From Verrucomicrobiota bacterium (GTDB lineage Bacteria > Verrucomicrobiota > Verrucomicrobiia > Limisphaerales > DSYF01), in assembly GCA_025457725.1 (NCBI GenBank), contig JALOTU010000069.1, positions 1-11,307 on the forward strand: a DNA stretch of 11,307 bases, read 5' to 3'. Of the stretch, positions 1 to 6,819 are shown one piece after another (position 1 is the stretch's first letter; every line of letters starts with the position of its first letter). Position numbers and translations under genes: made by a program. The notes under the pieces were generated by a model. The model saw only the letters and a list, made by a program, of their open reading frames with translations. It was not told where the DNA came from and did no database searches.

Positions 1-1
1 G

Positions 2-253
2 GATGTGTTTTTCACCGATGCATGGCTGGCCGCTCCGGATCGGCTTGGTGAGGGCGTGGGCACCTTCAACGACTTCATCGCTGCTGAACCGAATGGCCCG
101 CGCATTGACTGGATACTTCTGCACGGCCCGGTGACGATTGTGCGCACGGAGATCTCCACGTTCTCACGAAACGGCCAGTTCCCCAGCGACCATTTCCCGG
201 TGACGGCATGGATCAGGATGACACCGGCGAAGGACGCACTCAATCCTCCCTGA
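2..253 (+). CDS. Endonuclease/exonuclease/phosphatase family protein, C-terminal end (5' truncated by window)
   Basis: The last 83 codons of a gene that begins before the window. The visible protein holds the two C-terminal signatures of the EEP fold (DNase I/exonuclease III/sphingomyelinase superfamily). One is a TFNDF...GPRIDWIL segment, with the Asp of the RIDWIL strand. The other is SDHFPV near the end, whose Asp-His pair is the catalytic general-base pair of the family. The combination 'T-F-x-x-F ... G-x-R-I-D-W-I' is typical of the secreted or periplasmic EEP hydrolases common in Bacteroidota and Verrucomicrobiota, which are often called metal-dependent hydrolases. The substrate (nucleic acid, phospholipid headgroup or sugar phosphate) cannot be told from this fragment. 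The protein ends about 14 residues after SDHFPV with no extra domain. No clear terminator hairpin follows the stop. Family assignment is firm; specific function is unknown. Confidence 0.85.
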   Translation, partial: DVFFTDAWLAAPDRLGEGVGTFNDFIAAEPNGPRIDWILLHGPVTIVRTEISTFSRNGQFPSDHFPVTAWIRMTPAKDALNPP

Positions 254-415
254 AACAGGTCCGGTTCATGCCCGGCACCCGGCATTTTCGCAAGAAGGTC
301 GAAGCGGTACAGGTCAGCGCTGTGTGGTCGCGCCAAGTTTCAATCCGCTCAAAATGTATCCAATCACTTATGCTGCAGACGTTTAACCCGAAACAAAAAA
401 CCAAAAGAAAATTTC

Positions 416-443
416 TTGACAACACGCCCTCACTGCCTAGGTT
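416..443 (+). promoter_or_regulatory. Candidate sigma70-type promoter for the secreted-protein gene
   Basis: A perfect TTGACA at 416-421 is followed after 16 bases by TAGGTT at 438-443, a weak -10 that keeps the key first T, the A and the final T. An A-rich tract at 391-415 sits just upstream, as an UP element would. Transcription would start near 450 and give a leader of about 115 bases before the ATG at 564. The -35 is convincing and the -10 is not, so this remains a prediction. Confidence 0.5.
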
Positions 444-462
444 AGTGCGTGAACGCCCTAAC
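441..462. promoter_or_regulatory. Imperfect palindrome overlapping the predicted -10/start region
   Basis: The arms GTTAG (441-445) and CTAAC (458-462) are perfect reverse complements. Inside them GCG (447-449) pairs with CGC (454-456), with one T/C mismatch between the two blocks and a TGAA centre. The whole is a 22-base dyad lying over the predicted -10 and transcription start, which is a classical position for a repressor operator. It could also fold as a small hairpin at the very 5' end of the transcript. No known operator is matched. Confidence 0.35.
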
Positions 463-563
463 AAAGACAGTTCTGGCCCTTGAACAGAGTGCATGGCTTT
501 CGGAAGTTGAGGTGTTTAAAAACGGTCACAGAGCCCAATCATAAAAAACAAACACAAACCCAT

Positions 564-3398
564 ATGAAGTCTCAAGAATCCAGACTTATAGCACTAACAA
601 GTCGCAGTTGTATCAAGGCAGGATCCAAAGTCGCGCTGGCATCCTTACTTGTAGCATTCTCGGGTGTGGCGGACCTGAAAGCGGCAACCCTCACCTTGTT
701 CACAAACAACTTCGACGCCTACACCGACGTGGCCACGAATCTGACGGATATCGCGGATGCGAACCCGCCGACGGTTTTCGGCCTGAACACGATCAAGGTG
801 GAAGACGACCAGGCGAATCCGACCCCGGTCGAAATCGGCAGCTTCGGAGCCAATGGCGTTCAAGTGATCAACTGGGATTCAGCCTCCGCTCCCAACTCGC
901 TGTTGCTCCGGCCCGGCACCGTGCTGGAGTGCAACGTGTTTCCGCGCGGCGGAACAAATTACACCCTGGAGTGGAAGATGAAGACGAAGAAATCGACCAC
1001 CTCGAATCGTGGATTCAGGATTTCCCTGCGTTCCCAGGGGGCGGACATCAACGATGATGGAACCGACTTCGTGATCTGGCGGACCATGCAGACGGAGACC
1101 ACCAACGCTGCTGCCGGGAATTCAGGCATCGAAGGCGTGGACTACTTCCAGGCCTACAACGGTGTTCCCGGATCGCCGGGGGCACCCAACTGGATCACCA
1201 TCACCAATGCGTTCACCGGGCTGCGGGAGGGCATCACCAACAACGTTTGGCGAACCTACAAGGTGGTGGCGGACAGCGTGGGTCGCACCTGGGCCCTTTA
1301 CATTGACGGGGTGCTCGTGAACGGGACCAACTACTGCGCCCGGCAGGTGGAGATGGTGGTGGCGGCCATCCGGTTTGAAAACGAGGGCAGCGCCAACAAG
1401 GATTATTACCTGATTGACGACGTCAGCCTCCAGGTGGATGGCACGCTCACGGACCTCAACACCACGATCACGGAAGGGTTTGAGAGTTATCCCGCCGCGG
1501 TCAGTCCCACGGATGATGCGGATCCACAGGGAGCCTGGGTTGTGAGTGAGGTGTCCAACACCGGCGCAACGGGTACGGCAGTGCCCGGCAAAGTGCAGGT
1601 GGTGAATACCGAGGCCCACACCGGCACCAAGAGCCTCAAGCTCGAGGGCGGTCAGATTGGAGGCGCCTCCATTGCCTGGGGGGCCACACCACAGACGGAT
1701 GTCCGGATCACCTGGTGGGCCAAGGTGCCGCAGGTTGTAGCCGTTGGTGGCGACAAGCTCTATCTGCGGGTGTCGGTGTACGGTTGGGAAACGCGCAGCA
1801 GCGCCGCCGCCGACAGCCTCTTGCTGGGATATGGAAGCCGCAACTTAATCGCGGGCAGCGACGCCACATCCTTGTCGGGCTTCAACCGCCTGTATGCCTC
1901 CGGGAACGGGAACTGGCTGGATTCCACCCAGGATTTTACCGACAGCACCTGGGAAGAGTATCAGCTGACGACCGACCTCAAGCACAACACCTACACGATC
2001 GTCAAAAACCCGAGTTCCTCCCCGGTGGTGATCATGGAGGACTATCCGTTCATCGCCTCGACCCCGGTTGAGGATCTCCACACCATCGGCTTCAGCTCGT
2101 CCAACGGAAGCGGCCATCCGCCGGTGTACGTCGACGACATCACGATCGAGTCCTTCGAGAACACAGCGGATGCCCCGGCCAGGGCTTACACCCCGACCAT
2201 CACGGGCAGCCGGTATACGAACTACACCGTGCTCACCGTGCCGGGACGTGTGGTCGGAGGCGTGGCCGTGGATCCCCGGGACAACTCGATTCTGTTCATG
2301 ACCGACGAGTATGACATCAGTTCCATCTGGCGCGCGCAGAAGGTCGCCAGCGGCAACTGGCAGCTGGATCCCGCTCCGATCCTGACCGGGCTGGACCGCC
2401 CGTCCGCGCTCACGGTGGAAACCAACGGCACCCTCTGGTGGGTGCATGACCAGATCCAGTCGCTTCGCCGCTTGAAGGAGCCCTGGGCCAGCAGTCCGAT
2501 GGAGGAGATCATCTCGGATTTCATCTCCACCAACAATGTCACCGACCAGCCGGTTGACCTGACGTTCTTCGTCACCAATGGCGTGACCACGTTGGCCGTG
2601 CTGGACCGCAGAGCGGACAATGTCGCCAATCAGAGCGCCATCTACCTGGTTGACCCGACGGTCAACGCCCAGCACCAGGTTGGCTACACCAATTATCTCG
2701 TGCCCCCCAGCACCGCCATATTGGGTAACGGCCTGGCAGGCTTGGTGAATGGGATTGCCACACTGGCATCTTCGGGCGAGGTGGTCACCACCCTGCAGAA
2801 TGATGGCTACATCGCGGCCATCAATGGCAATGGCGACGTCCGTTACCTCGACACCACCCCCTCCGGCATGAGCACTGTGCGGGCGATTGCGGTGGATCCG
2901 ACCGACAGCCGCATTTGGATTGCCGGAAACGACCCGGAAGCCCCCTCGCTGACCATCACCAACGAGATCTGGTCGTTTGATTCGACCTCCGGCGCGGCGG
3001 TAAAAGAGATCACCTTCCCGCGGGTCGGAGGAGGAACGCCCGACCGGCCGGATCGCAGGATCATCATGCATGAAGGAGGAATGACGTTCTCCACGAACGG
3101 CAACTTCCTCGTCGTCAGCGATGCAAGCTTCCTGTCCGGAGGCGGTCGGCTGGTGATTTTCCACAGCGAACCGTTTGTTCCGGTGCCGGTCACCATCACC
3201 AAGGTCACGCGCAACGGCAACAGTGTGGACCTGACGTGGAGCGCGGGTGGCGGCGTGAACTACCAGGTGCAGAGGGCGAGTTCGGTGACGGGTACCTACA
3301 CGAACATCTCCCCGATGCTCACGGGCACGGGCTACACCGACATCAGCTCACCGGCAGGGGACGCCTACTACCGGGTTCTGGTTTCGCCGCAGCAATGA
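564..3398 (+). CDS. Large secreted protein: two jelly-roll-like domains, beta-propeller region, Fn3-like C-terminus
   Basis: A 944-residue protein, function unknown. The ATG at 564 is chosen because it gives a normal Sec signal: a basic stretch around K18-K22, a hydrophobic core at 23-36 and a likely signal-peptidase I site after L-K-A (residue 40). An in-frame TTG at 480 would add 28 residues ahead of the signal. After the signal come two regions that look like concanavalin A/LamG-type sandwiches, about 45-293 and 303-534. Each opens with an N-F-D-A-Y or G-F-E-S-Y motif and closes with a I-D-D-V-S or V-D-D-I-T strand, suggesting duplication. Residues about 554-870 carry repeats of the 'G-V-A-V-D-P-x-x-x-x-I' type, as in NHL/SMP-30-like beta-propellers. 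Residues 873-944 resemble an Fn3-like module (V-D-L-T-W-S ... Y-Q-V-Q-R ... Y-Y-R-V-L-V), a common ending in Verrucomicrobiota exported proteins. There is no PEP-CTERM or other sorting tail. It is probably periplasmic, outer-surface or extracellular, perhaps binding glycans. Domain names rest on motif look, not on a profile search. Confidence 0.85.
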   Translation: MKSQESRLIALTSRSCIKAGSKVALASLLVAFSGVADLKAATLTLFTNNFDAYTDVATNLTDIADANPPTVFGLNTIKVEDDQANPTPVEIGSFGANGVQVINWDSASAPNSLLLRPGTVLECNVFPRGGTNYTLEWKMKTKKSTTSNRGFRISLRSQGADINDDGTDFVIWRTMQTETTNAAAGNSGIEGVDYFQAYNGVPGSPGAPNWITITNAFTGLREGITNNVWRTYKVVADSVGRTWALYIDGVLVNGTNYCARQVEMVVAAIRFENEGSANKDYYLIDDVSLQVDGTLTDLNTTITEGFESYPAAVSPTDDADPQGAWVVSEVSNTGATGTAVPGKVQVVNTEAHTGTKSLKLEGGQIGGASIAWGATPQTDVRITWWAKVPQVVAVGGDKLYLRVSVYGWETRSSAAADSLLLGYGSRNLIAGSDATSLSGFNRLYASGNGNWLDSTQDFTDSTWEEYQLTTDLKHNTYTIVKNPSSSPVVIMEDYPFIASTPVEDLHTIGFSSSNGSGHPPVYVDDITIESFENTADAPARAYTPTITGSRYTNYTVLTVPGRVVGGVAVDPRDNSILFMTDEYDISSIWRAQKVASGNWQLDPAPILTGLDRPSALTVETNGTLWWVHDQIQSLRRLKEPWASSPMEEIISDFISTNNVTDQPVDLTFFVTNGVTTLAVLDRRADNVANQSAIYLVDPTVNAQHQVGYTNYLVPPSTAILGNGLAGLVNGIATLASSGEVVTTLQNDGYIAAINGNGDVRYLDTTPSGMSTVRAIAVDPTDSRIWIAGNDPEAPSLTITNEIWSFDSTSGAAVKEITFPRVGGGTPDRPDRRIIMHEGGMTFSTNGNFLVVSDASFLSGGGRLVIFHSEPFVPVPVTITKVTRNGNSVDLTWSAGGGVNYQVQRASSVTGTYTNISPMLTGTGYTDISSPAGDAYYRVLVSPQQ

Positions 3399-3441
3399 AA
3401 AGGAATCGGCAATGAGGTGCGACCTTCAGTAAAGCGTAATC

Positions 3442-3469
3442 GGGAACCGTCACGACGGTGGCGGTTCCC
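3442..3469 (+). terminator. Strong hairpin, probable intrinsic terminator with a weak T tail
   Basis: GGGAACCG (3442-3449) is the exact reverse complement of CGGTTCCC (3462-3469). TCAC (3450-3453) also pairs with GTGG (3458-3461) through one G-T wobble, giving a 12-bp stem with a GACG tetraloop. Only CTTT follows, so termination may be partial. The hairpin starts 43 bases after the stop of the secreted-protein gene and ends 16 bases before the next ATG, so it could instead be a 5' leader element of the pseudopilin gene. Confidence 0.6.
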
Positions 3470-3485
3470 CTTTCCAACAGTTTGC

Positions 3486-4319
3486 ATGAAAAGAAATCCA
3501 CGACTCCAAGTTCAAGCCGCCTTCACCCTGATCGAGCTCCTGGTGGTGATCGCCATCATCGGGATTCTGGCGGCGTTGTTGCTCCCGGCTCTTGGCAAGG
3601 CCAAGGACAAGGCTAAGGGCATCTATTGCCTCAACAACCACCGCCAGCTCGCAATCGCCTGGCGCATGTATGTGGACGACAACAAGGACTGGTTGCCGAA
3701 CTCCACCGGCGGGCCGTATGTCTGGGTGGGGGGCTGGCTGGACTTCACCAGCAAGGCGGAGAATTGGGATCTGGATGTGAACATCAGGACGAGCCCCCTG
3801 TGGCCTTACTGCGGAATGAACCCGGACATCTTCAAGTGCCCCGGCGACCGGAGCACTGTGGTCACGCCGAAAAGGGACACGCTTCCACGGGTGCGCAGCA
3901 TGTCGATGAACAACTGGGTGGGAGGTCGGGCGACCGCAACCGGCGAGCCGGCGCCCATGGGGTGGTCCGATGCAACCGGTCCCTGGCGCGTCTACCGCCG
4001 GGCCTCCCAGCTGAGTGTTCCCGGCCCCAGCAAGATCTTCGTTTTCCTAGACGAGCGTGAAGACAGCATCAATGACGGGATGTTTGTCACGGACATGGAT
4101 GGATATCCCAATTCGCCCAGGCAGCTGGTGGACAGCCCGGCGAGTTACCACGGCGGTTCCGGAGGACTGTCGTTTGCCGATGGACATTCCGAGCTTCACA
4201 AGTGGAAAAGCAAATTTGTCCTGGAGCCTCCGTTGTCCGGTCAAGTCCGGCCGTATCCAACCCCGGACCCCGGCAATGAGGACGTCGCCTGGCTGCAGGA
4301 TCACGCAACGCGGCGTTGA
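3486..4319 (+). CDS. Prepilin-type N-terminal cleavage/methylation protein with H-X9-DG motif (pseudopilin-like)
   Basis: A 277-residue protein. The ATG at 3486 gives a short basic leader of 12 residues (M-K-R-N-P-R...), then the class III signal F-T-L-I-E-L-L-V-V-I-A-I-I-G-I-L with Phe13 as mature residue 1 and the invariant Glu at mature position 5 (Glu17). A GTG at 3417 would lengthen the leader with no family support. The residue before the cleavage site is Ala rather than the usual Gly. The hydrophobic helix (about 13-37) anchors the protein in the inner membrane before PilD-type cleavage and assembly. Near the C-terminus is an exact H-X9-DG motif: His222, nine residues, then Asp232-Gly233, followed by His. 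This motif defines a family that is strongly expanded in Planctomycetota, Verrucomicrobiota and Lentisphaerota; its role is not established. The close position behind a secreted-protein gene suggests, but does not prove, a link to type II-like export. Confidence 0.93.
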   Translation: MKRNPRLQVQAAFTLIELLVVIAIIGILAALLLPALGKAKDKAKGIYCLNNHRQLAIAWRMYVDDNKDWLPNSTGGPYVWVGGWLDFTSKAENWDLDVNIRTSPLWPYCGMNPDIFKCPGDRSTVVTPKRDTLPRVRSMSMNNWVGGRATATGEPAPMGWSDATGPWRVYRRASQLSVPGPSKIFVFLDEREDSINDGMFVTDMDGYPNSPRQLVDSPASYHGGSGGLSFADGHSELHKWKSKFVLEPPLSGQVRPYPTPDPGNEDVAWLQDHATRR

Positions 4320-4368
4320 CCCCATGCGTGCTCCCTCACTGGTTCATCAATCATTCCGCAACGCAGAA

Positions 4369-4374
4369 TAGAAT
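4369..4374 (+). promoter_or_regulatory. Candidate -10 box giving a near-leaderless start for the HAD gene
   Basis: TAGAAT (five of six bases of the consensus) ends seven bases before the A of the ATG at 4382, so transcription would start on or next to the start codon. There is no good -35 at the normal distance and no Shine-Dalgarno sequence. This would make the glp-type unit independent of the pseudopilin gene. It is a short match and may be chance. Confidence 0.3.
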
Positions 4375-4381
4375 TCCCTCC

Positions 4382-5275
4382 ATGGCCTTCTCGCCAACCA
4401 GCGGTGTAGATTCCAGGGCATTGGTTGCTCCGGTTGCCACAGTCGAGGACCGTCTGCGGCAGGTCTGCCATGTGGCCCTCGACATGGATGGGACCATCTA
4501 CAACGGCCACTCCCTGTTTGAATCCACGGCACCCTTTCTTTCACTGCTCAAGGAGCTGGGATTGGGGCACACTTTTCTTACCAACAACCCCTCGCGGAGC
4601 ATCAAGGAATACCTGGCCCACCTCAAGGAACTGGGCATCGTCGCCACCGAGGACCGCCTTTACACCTCCATCCAGGCAACGATCGAGTATCTGCAGGGGA
4701 CCCATCCCCGCGTGCAGCGGGTGTTTGTCCTTGGCGGGGCGAGCATGAGCCGGGAGTTAAGCGCCGCCGGGTTTGCGCTAACGGACGATAGCCCCGGAGA
4801 CGAGCCGGATGCCGTCGTGGTCGGTTTCGATACAACCCTGACCTACCCCCGGCTCGGCCGCGCCGCCTGGTGGATCAGGCAAGGCAAACCCTGGTTTGCG
4901 ACCAATCCCGACCGGGTATGTCCAACGGACCTGAAGACCGTGCTGGTGGATTGCGGGTCGATTTGCGCCGCGCTGGAGGCGGCCACGGGACTCAAGCCGA
5001 CGGCAGTTTTGGGGAAGCCCGATCCCGCTATGATCCGCGGCATCCTGCACCGACATGGCATCGAGCCTCACCAGCTGGCCATGGTCGGCGACCGGCTCTA
5101 CACCGACATCAGCATGGCGCATCGTGCGGGTTCCCTGGGAGTGCTCGTGTTGACCGGTGAAGCCACCGCCGAGGAGGCGGCGCGGTTCGACCCGGCTCCC
5201 GACATCATTGTCTCCGGTCTGCAGGAATTCGGAGCGCTGCTGCGCAACGGACGGCAGAACACCCTGCTGCACTGA
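4382..5275 (+). CDS. HAD-superfamily subclass IIA (NagD-like) phosphatase
   Basis: A 297-residue cytoplasmic phosphatase. Motif I is D34-M-D36-G-T, with the nucleophile Asp and the acid/base Asp. Motif II is T67-N-N. Between motifs II and III lies the C2 cap typical of subclass IIA. Motif III is Lys212 in G-K-P-D-P, and motif IV is G-D237-R-L-Y-T-D242, the magnesium ligands. All catalytic residues are present and the length is normal for the NagD/AraL/PGP group. The ATG at 4382 is preferred; a TTG at 4316 would overlap the previous gene and add 22 unrelated residues. Even so, 33 residues precede motif I, longer than in NagD. Members of this family act on UMP, phosphoglycolate, sugar phosphates or glycerol phosphate; Rv1692 of Mycobacterium tuberculosis and mammalian PGP hydrolyse glycerol 3-phosphate. 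The gene overlaps glpD by one base, so a glycerol-phosphate substrate is a reasonable guess, but this is context only. Confidence 0.92.
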   Translation: MAFSPTSGVDSRALVAPVATVEDRLRQVCHVALDMDGTIYNGHSLFESTAPFLSLLKELGLGHTFLTNNPSRSIKEYLAHLKELGIVATEDRLYTSIQATIEYLQGTHPRVQRVFVLGGASMSRELSAAGFALTDDSPGDEPDAVVVGFDTTLTYPRLGRAAWWIRQGKPWFATNPDRVCPTDLKTVLVDCGSICAALEAATGLKPTAVLGKPDPAMIRGILHRHGIEPHQLAMVGDRLYTDISMAHRAGSLGVLVLTGEATAEEAARFDPAPDIIVSGLQEFGALLRNGRQNTLLH

Positions 5276-6819
5276 TGTCCGCTCAACCAACCAACCGCGT
5301 AACGGTGATGGGATCACTGACCCGATCCCCCCTTGACCTTCTGGTCATTGGGGGCGGCATTGTCGGTTCGGGCATTGTGCGCGATGCCGCCATGCGCGGC
5401 TTGAAGGTCGGCCTGGTTGAACAGCACGACTTTGCTTTTGGGACCAGCAGCAGATCGAGCCGCCTGCTGCATGGCGGCCTCCGCTACCTGGCGCAAGGCC
5501 GCGTGGGATTGGTGCGGCAGGCCAGCGTGGAGAAGACCATCCTCCATCGAATCGCCCCGCACCTGGCCGAACCGCTGCCGTTTGTATTTCCAACCTACAG
5601 CTGCGATCCCGACTGGGCTTTGTGGCAGTTGAAAATCGGGGTCAAGATCTACGACCTGCTTTGCAACGGGCGGAACCTTGGCACGTCCACGTGGCTCAGC
5701 CCGGAGGAAGTGCGGGAGCGTGTTCCCAACCTCGATCTGGCCGGGCTCAATGGCGCGGTCCGGTATTACGACGGCTTCACCAACGACGCCCGGCTCACGA
5801 TTGATACCCTGCGTTCCGCCGAGCGGTCCGGCGCGGGCTTGTTGAATTACTGCCGGTATGAAGGCGCAACCCGCTCCAACCTGTGGGAATGTGCGGTGAG
5901 GGATCGGGTTTGTGACCGTGATCTGAACCTCCGTGCCCGCACGGTGGTGAATGCCACGGGGGCCTGGGCGGACGGGCTCCCTCATAGCGCGGTGAAACTC
6001 CGTTTGACCAAGGGCATTCACCTGGTCATTGACGGGAGCCGGATTCCCGTGAGGGAAACGGTTGTCATGACGGAACGAAAGCGGATCCTCTTCGCCATCC
6101 CCTGGGGCGAGCGGACCATTCTCGGAACGACGGACACGGATTACAGCGGCGACCCGGACACGGTGACCGCTGACGCGTCGGATGTGAAGTATGTGCTCCG
6201 GATCACCAACCGGTTCTTCCCGCATGCCAGGCTTTGCTCGCAGGACGTCATCAGCGCATGGGCCGGCTTGCGGCCGCTGGTCGCGAACCCGAATGGCCAG
6301 CCCTCGGATATTTCGCGCGCCCACGAAATCCGCAATCCGGAACCCGGCTGGTGGGATGTGACGGGTGGCAAACTCACCACCTATCGTCTGATTGCCGAAC
6401 AAGCGGTGGACCGGGTGGTCCGATGGTTGCGCAAGTCCAATGCGATCCCAAAGGGCATCCTTTCCTGCCGGACCGCCGAAGAGTCCCTCCTGCCAGCGGA
6501 CCCGGAAGAATACAGCGGCGTGCTGCCCCCGGCATTCCATCGGCGCGCGGTGCAACATTACTGTGCCAACGAATGGGCGTTGCATCTGGAGGATGTGATG
6601 CTGCGCCGCAGCAGCTGGCATTACTATCATCCCGACGCGGCGCGGAAGGCGGTGCAGGTGACCGACTGGATGGGCGAACTTCTGGGCTGGTCCCAGGCGC
6701 GGCGGGCGGCCGAACTCGAAAGCTATCACGGAGTGAAAGATGGCCATGCCGCGCGCGAGCCGTTACCCTTTGCCGTCAGCCATCCGCGGAATGATCAACC
6801 CGTTGCTTCAGTGGTTTAA
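5275..6819 (+). CDS. glpD: Glycerol-3-phosphate dehydrogenase, FAD-dependent, membrane-associated
   Basis: A 514-residue enzyme (E. coli GlpD has 501) that oxidises sn-glycerol 3-phosphate to dihydroxyacetone phosphate and passes electrons through FAD to the quinone pool at the inner membrane. The N-terminal FAD-binding loop is I-G-G-G-I-V-G-S-G (residues 25-33), followed by R-D-A-A-M-R-G. The GlpD signature S-S-R-S-S-R-L-L-H-G-G-L-R-Y-L comes soon after. The second family signature G-G-K-L-T-T-Y-R-L-I-A is complete at residues 364-374. The C-terminal helical domain ends with the E-W-A-L-H-L-E-D-V-M-L-R-R segment, where E. coli has a similar E-Y-A-V-T-L-D-D-F-L-R-R-R. The start shares one base with the preceding stop (TGATG at 5273-5277), indicating translational coupling. 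An ATG at 5308 (Met12) is a possible alternative, closer to the family's usual N-terminus. The 3' end overlaps glpT. Confidence 0.96.
   Translation: MSAQPTNRVTVMGSLTRSPLDLLVIGGGIVGSGIVRDAAMRGLKVGLVEQHDFAFGTSSRSSRLLHGGLRYLAQGRVGLVRQASVEKTILHRIAPHLAEPLPFVFPTYSCDPDWALWQLKIGVKIYDLLCNGRNLGTSTWLSPEEVRERVPNLDLAGLNGAVRYYDGFTNDARLTIDTLRSAERSGAGLLNYCRYEGATRSNLWECAVRDRVCDRDLNLRARTVVNATGAWADGLPHSAVKLRLTKGIHLVIDGSRIPVRETVVMTERKRILFAIPWGERTILGTTDTDYSGDPDTVTADASDVKYVLRITNRFFPHARLCSQDVISAWAGLRPLVANPNGQPSDISRAHEIRNPEPGWWDVTGGKLTTYRLIAEQAVDRVVRWLRKSNAIPKGILSCRTAEESLLPADPEEYSGVLPPAFHRRAVQHYCANEWALHLEDVMLRRSSWHYYHPDAARKAVQVTDWMGELLGWSQARRAAELESYHGVKDGHAAREPLPFAVSHPRNDQPVASVV

Larger units (their letters stand above)
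254..563. other. Intergenic region, AT-rich in its second half
   Basis: A 310-base gap between the EEP gene and the secreted-protein gene. The first 100 bases hold nothing I recognise, and no terminator with a T-run is visible after the EEP stop. From about 390 the composition becomes much richer in A, with an A-tract at 391-415 directly before a TTGACA box. This is the expected look of an UP-element plus promoter. From about 450 to 563 lies a probable 5' untranslated leader with an A-rich end and no ribosome binding site. Short open frames here have no family resemblance. Confidence 0.6.

Noticed and set aside
480..563. Upstream TTG start for the secreted protein
   Set aside because: It would put 28 extra residues before an ordinary Sec signal peptide and would lie close to the predicted transcription start.
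1845..3164. A 439-codon open frame on the minus strand within the secreted-protein gene
   Set aside because: The plus-strand frame has a signal peptide and domain structure; the opposite frame is low in hydrophobic order and matches nothing.
4306..4318. CAACGC/GCGTTG inverted repeat at the pseudopilin stop codon
   Set aside because: The loop is one base long, the stem is short and no T-run follows, so it is unlikely to act as a terminator.
5314..6747. A 477-codon open frame on the minus strand opposite glpD
   Set aside because: It mirrors a strongly conserved GlpD in GC-rich DNA; its translation has no family resemblance and is rich in Arg/Gly/Pro/His, as expected of a shadow frame.
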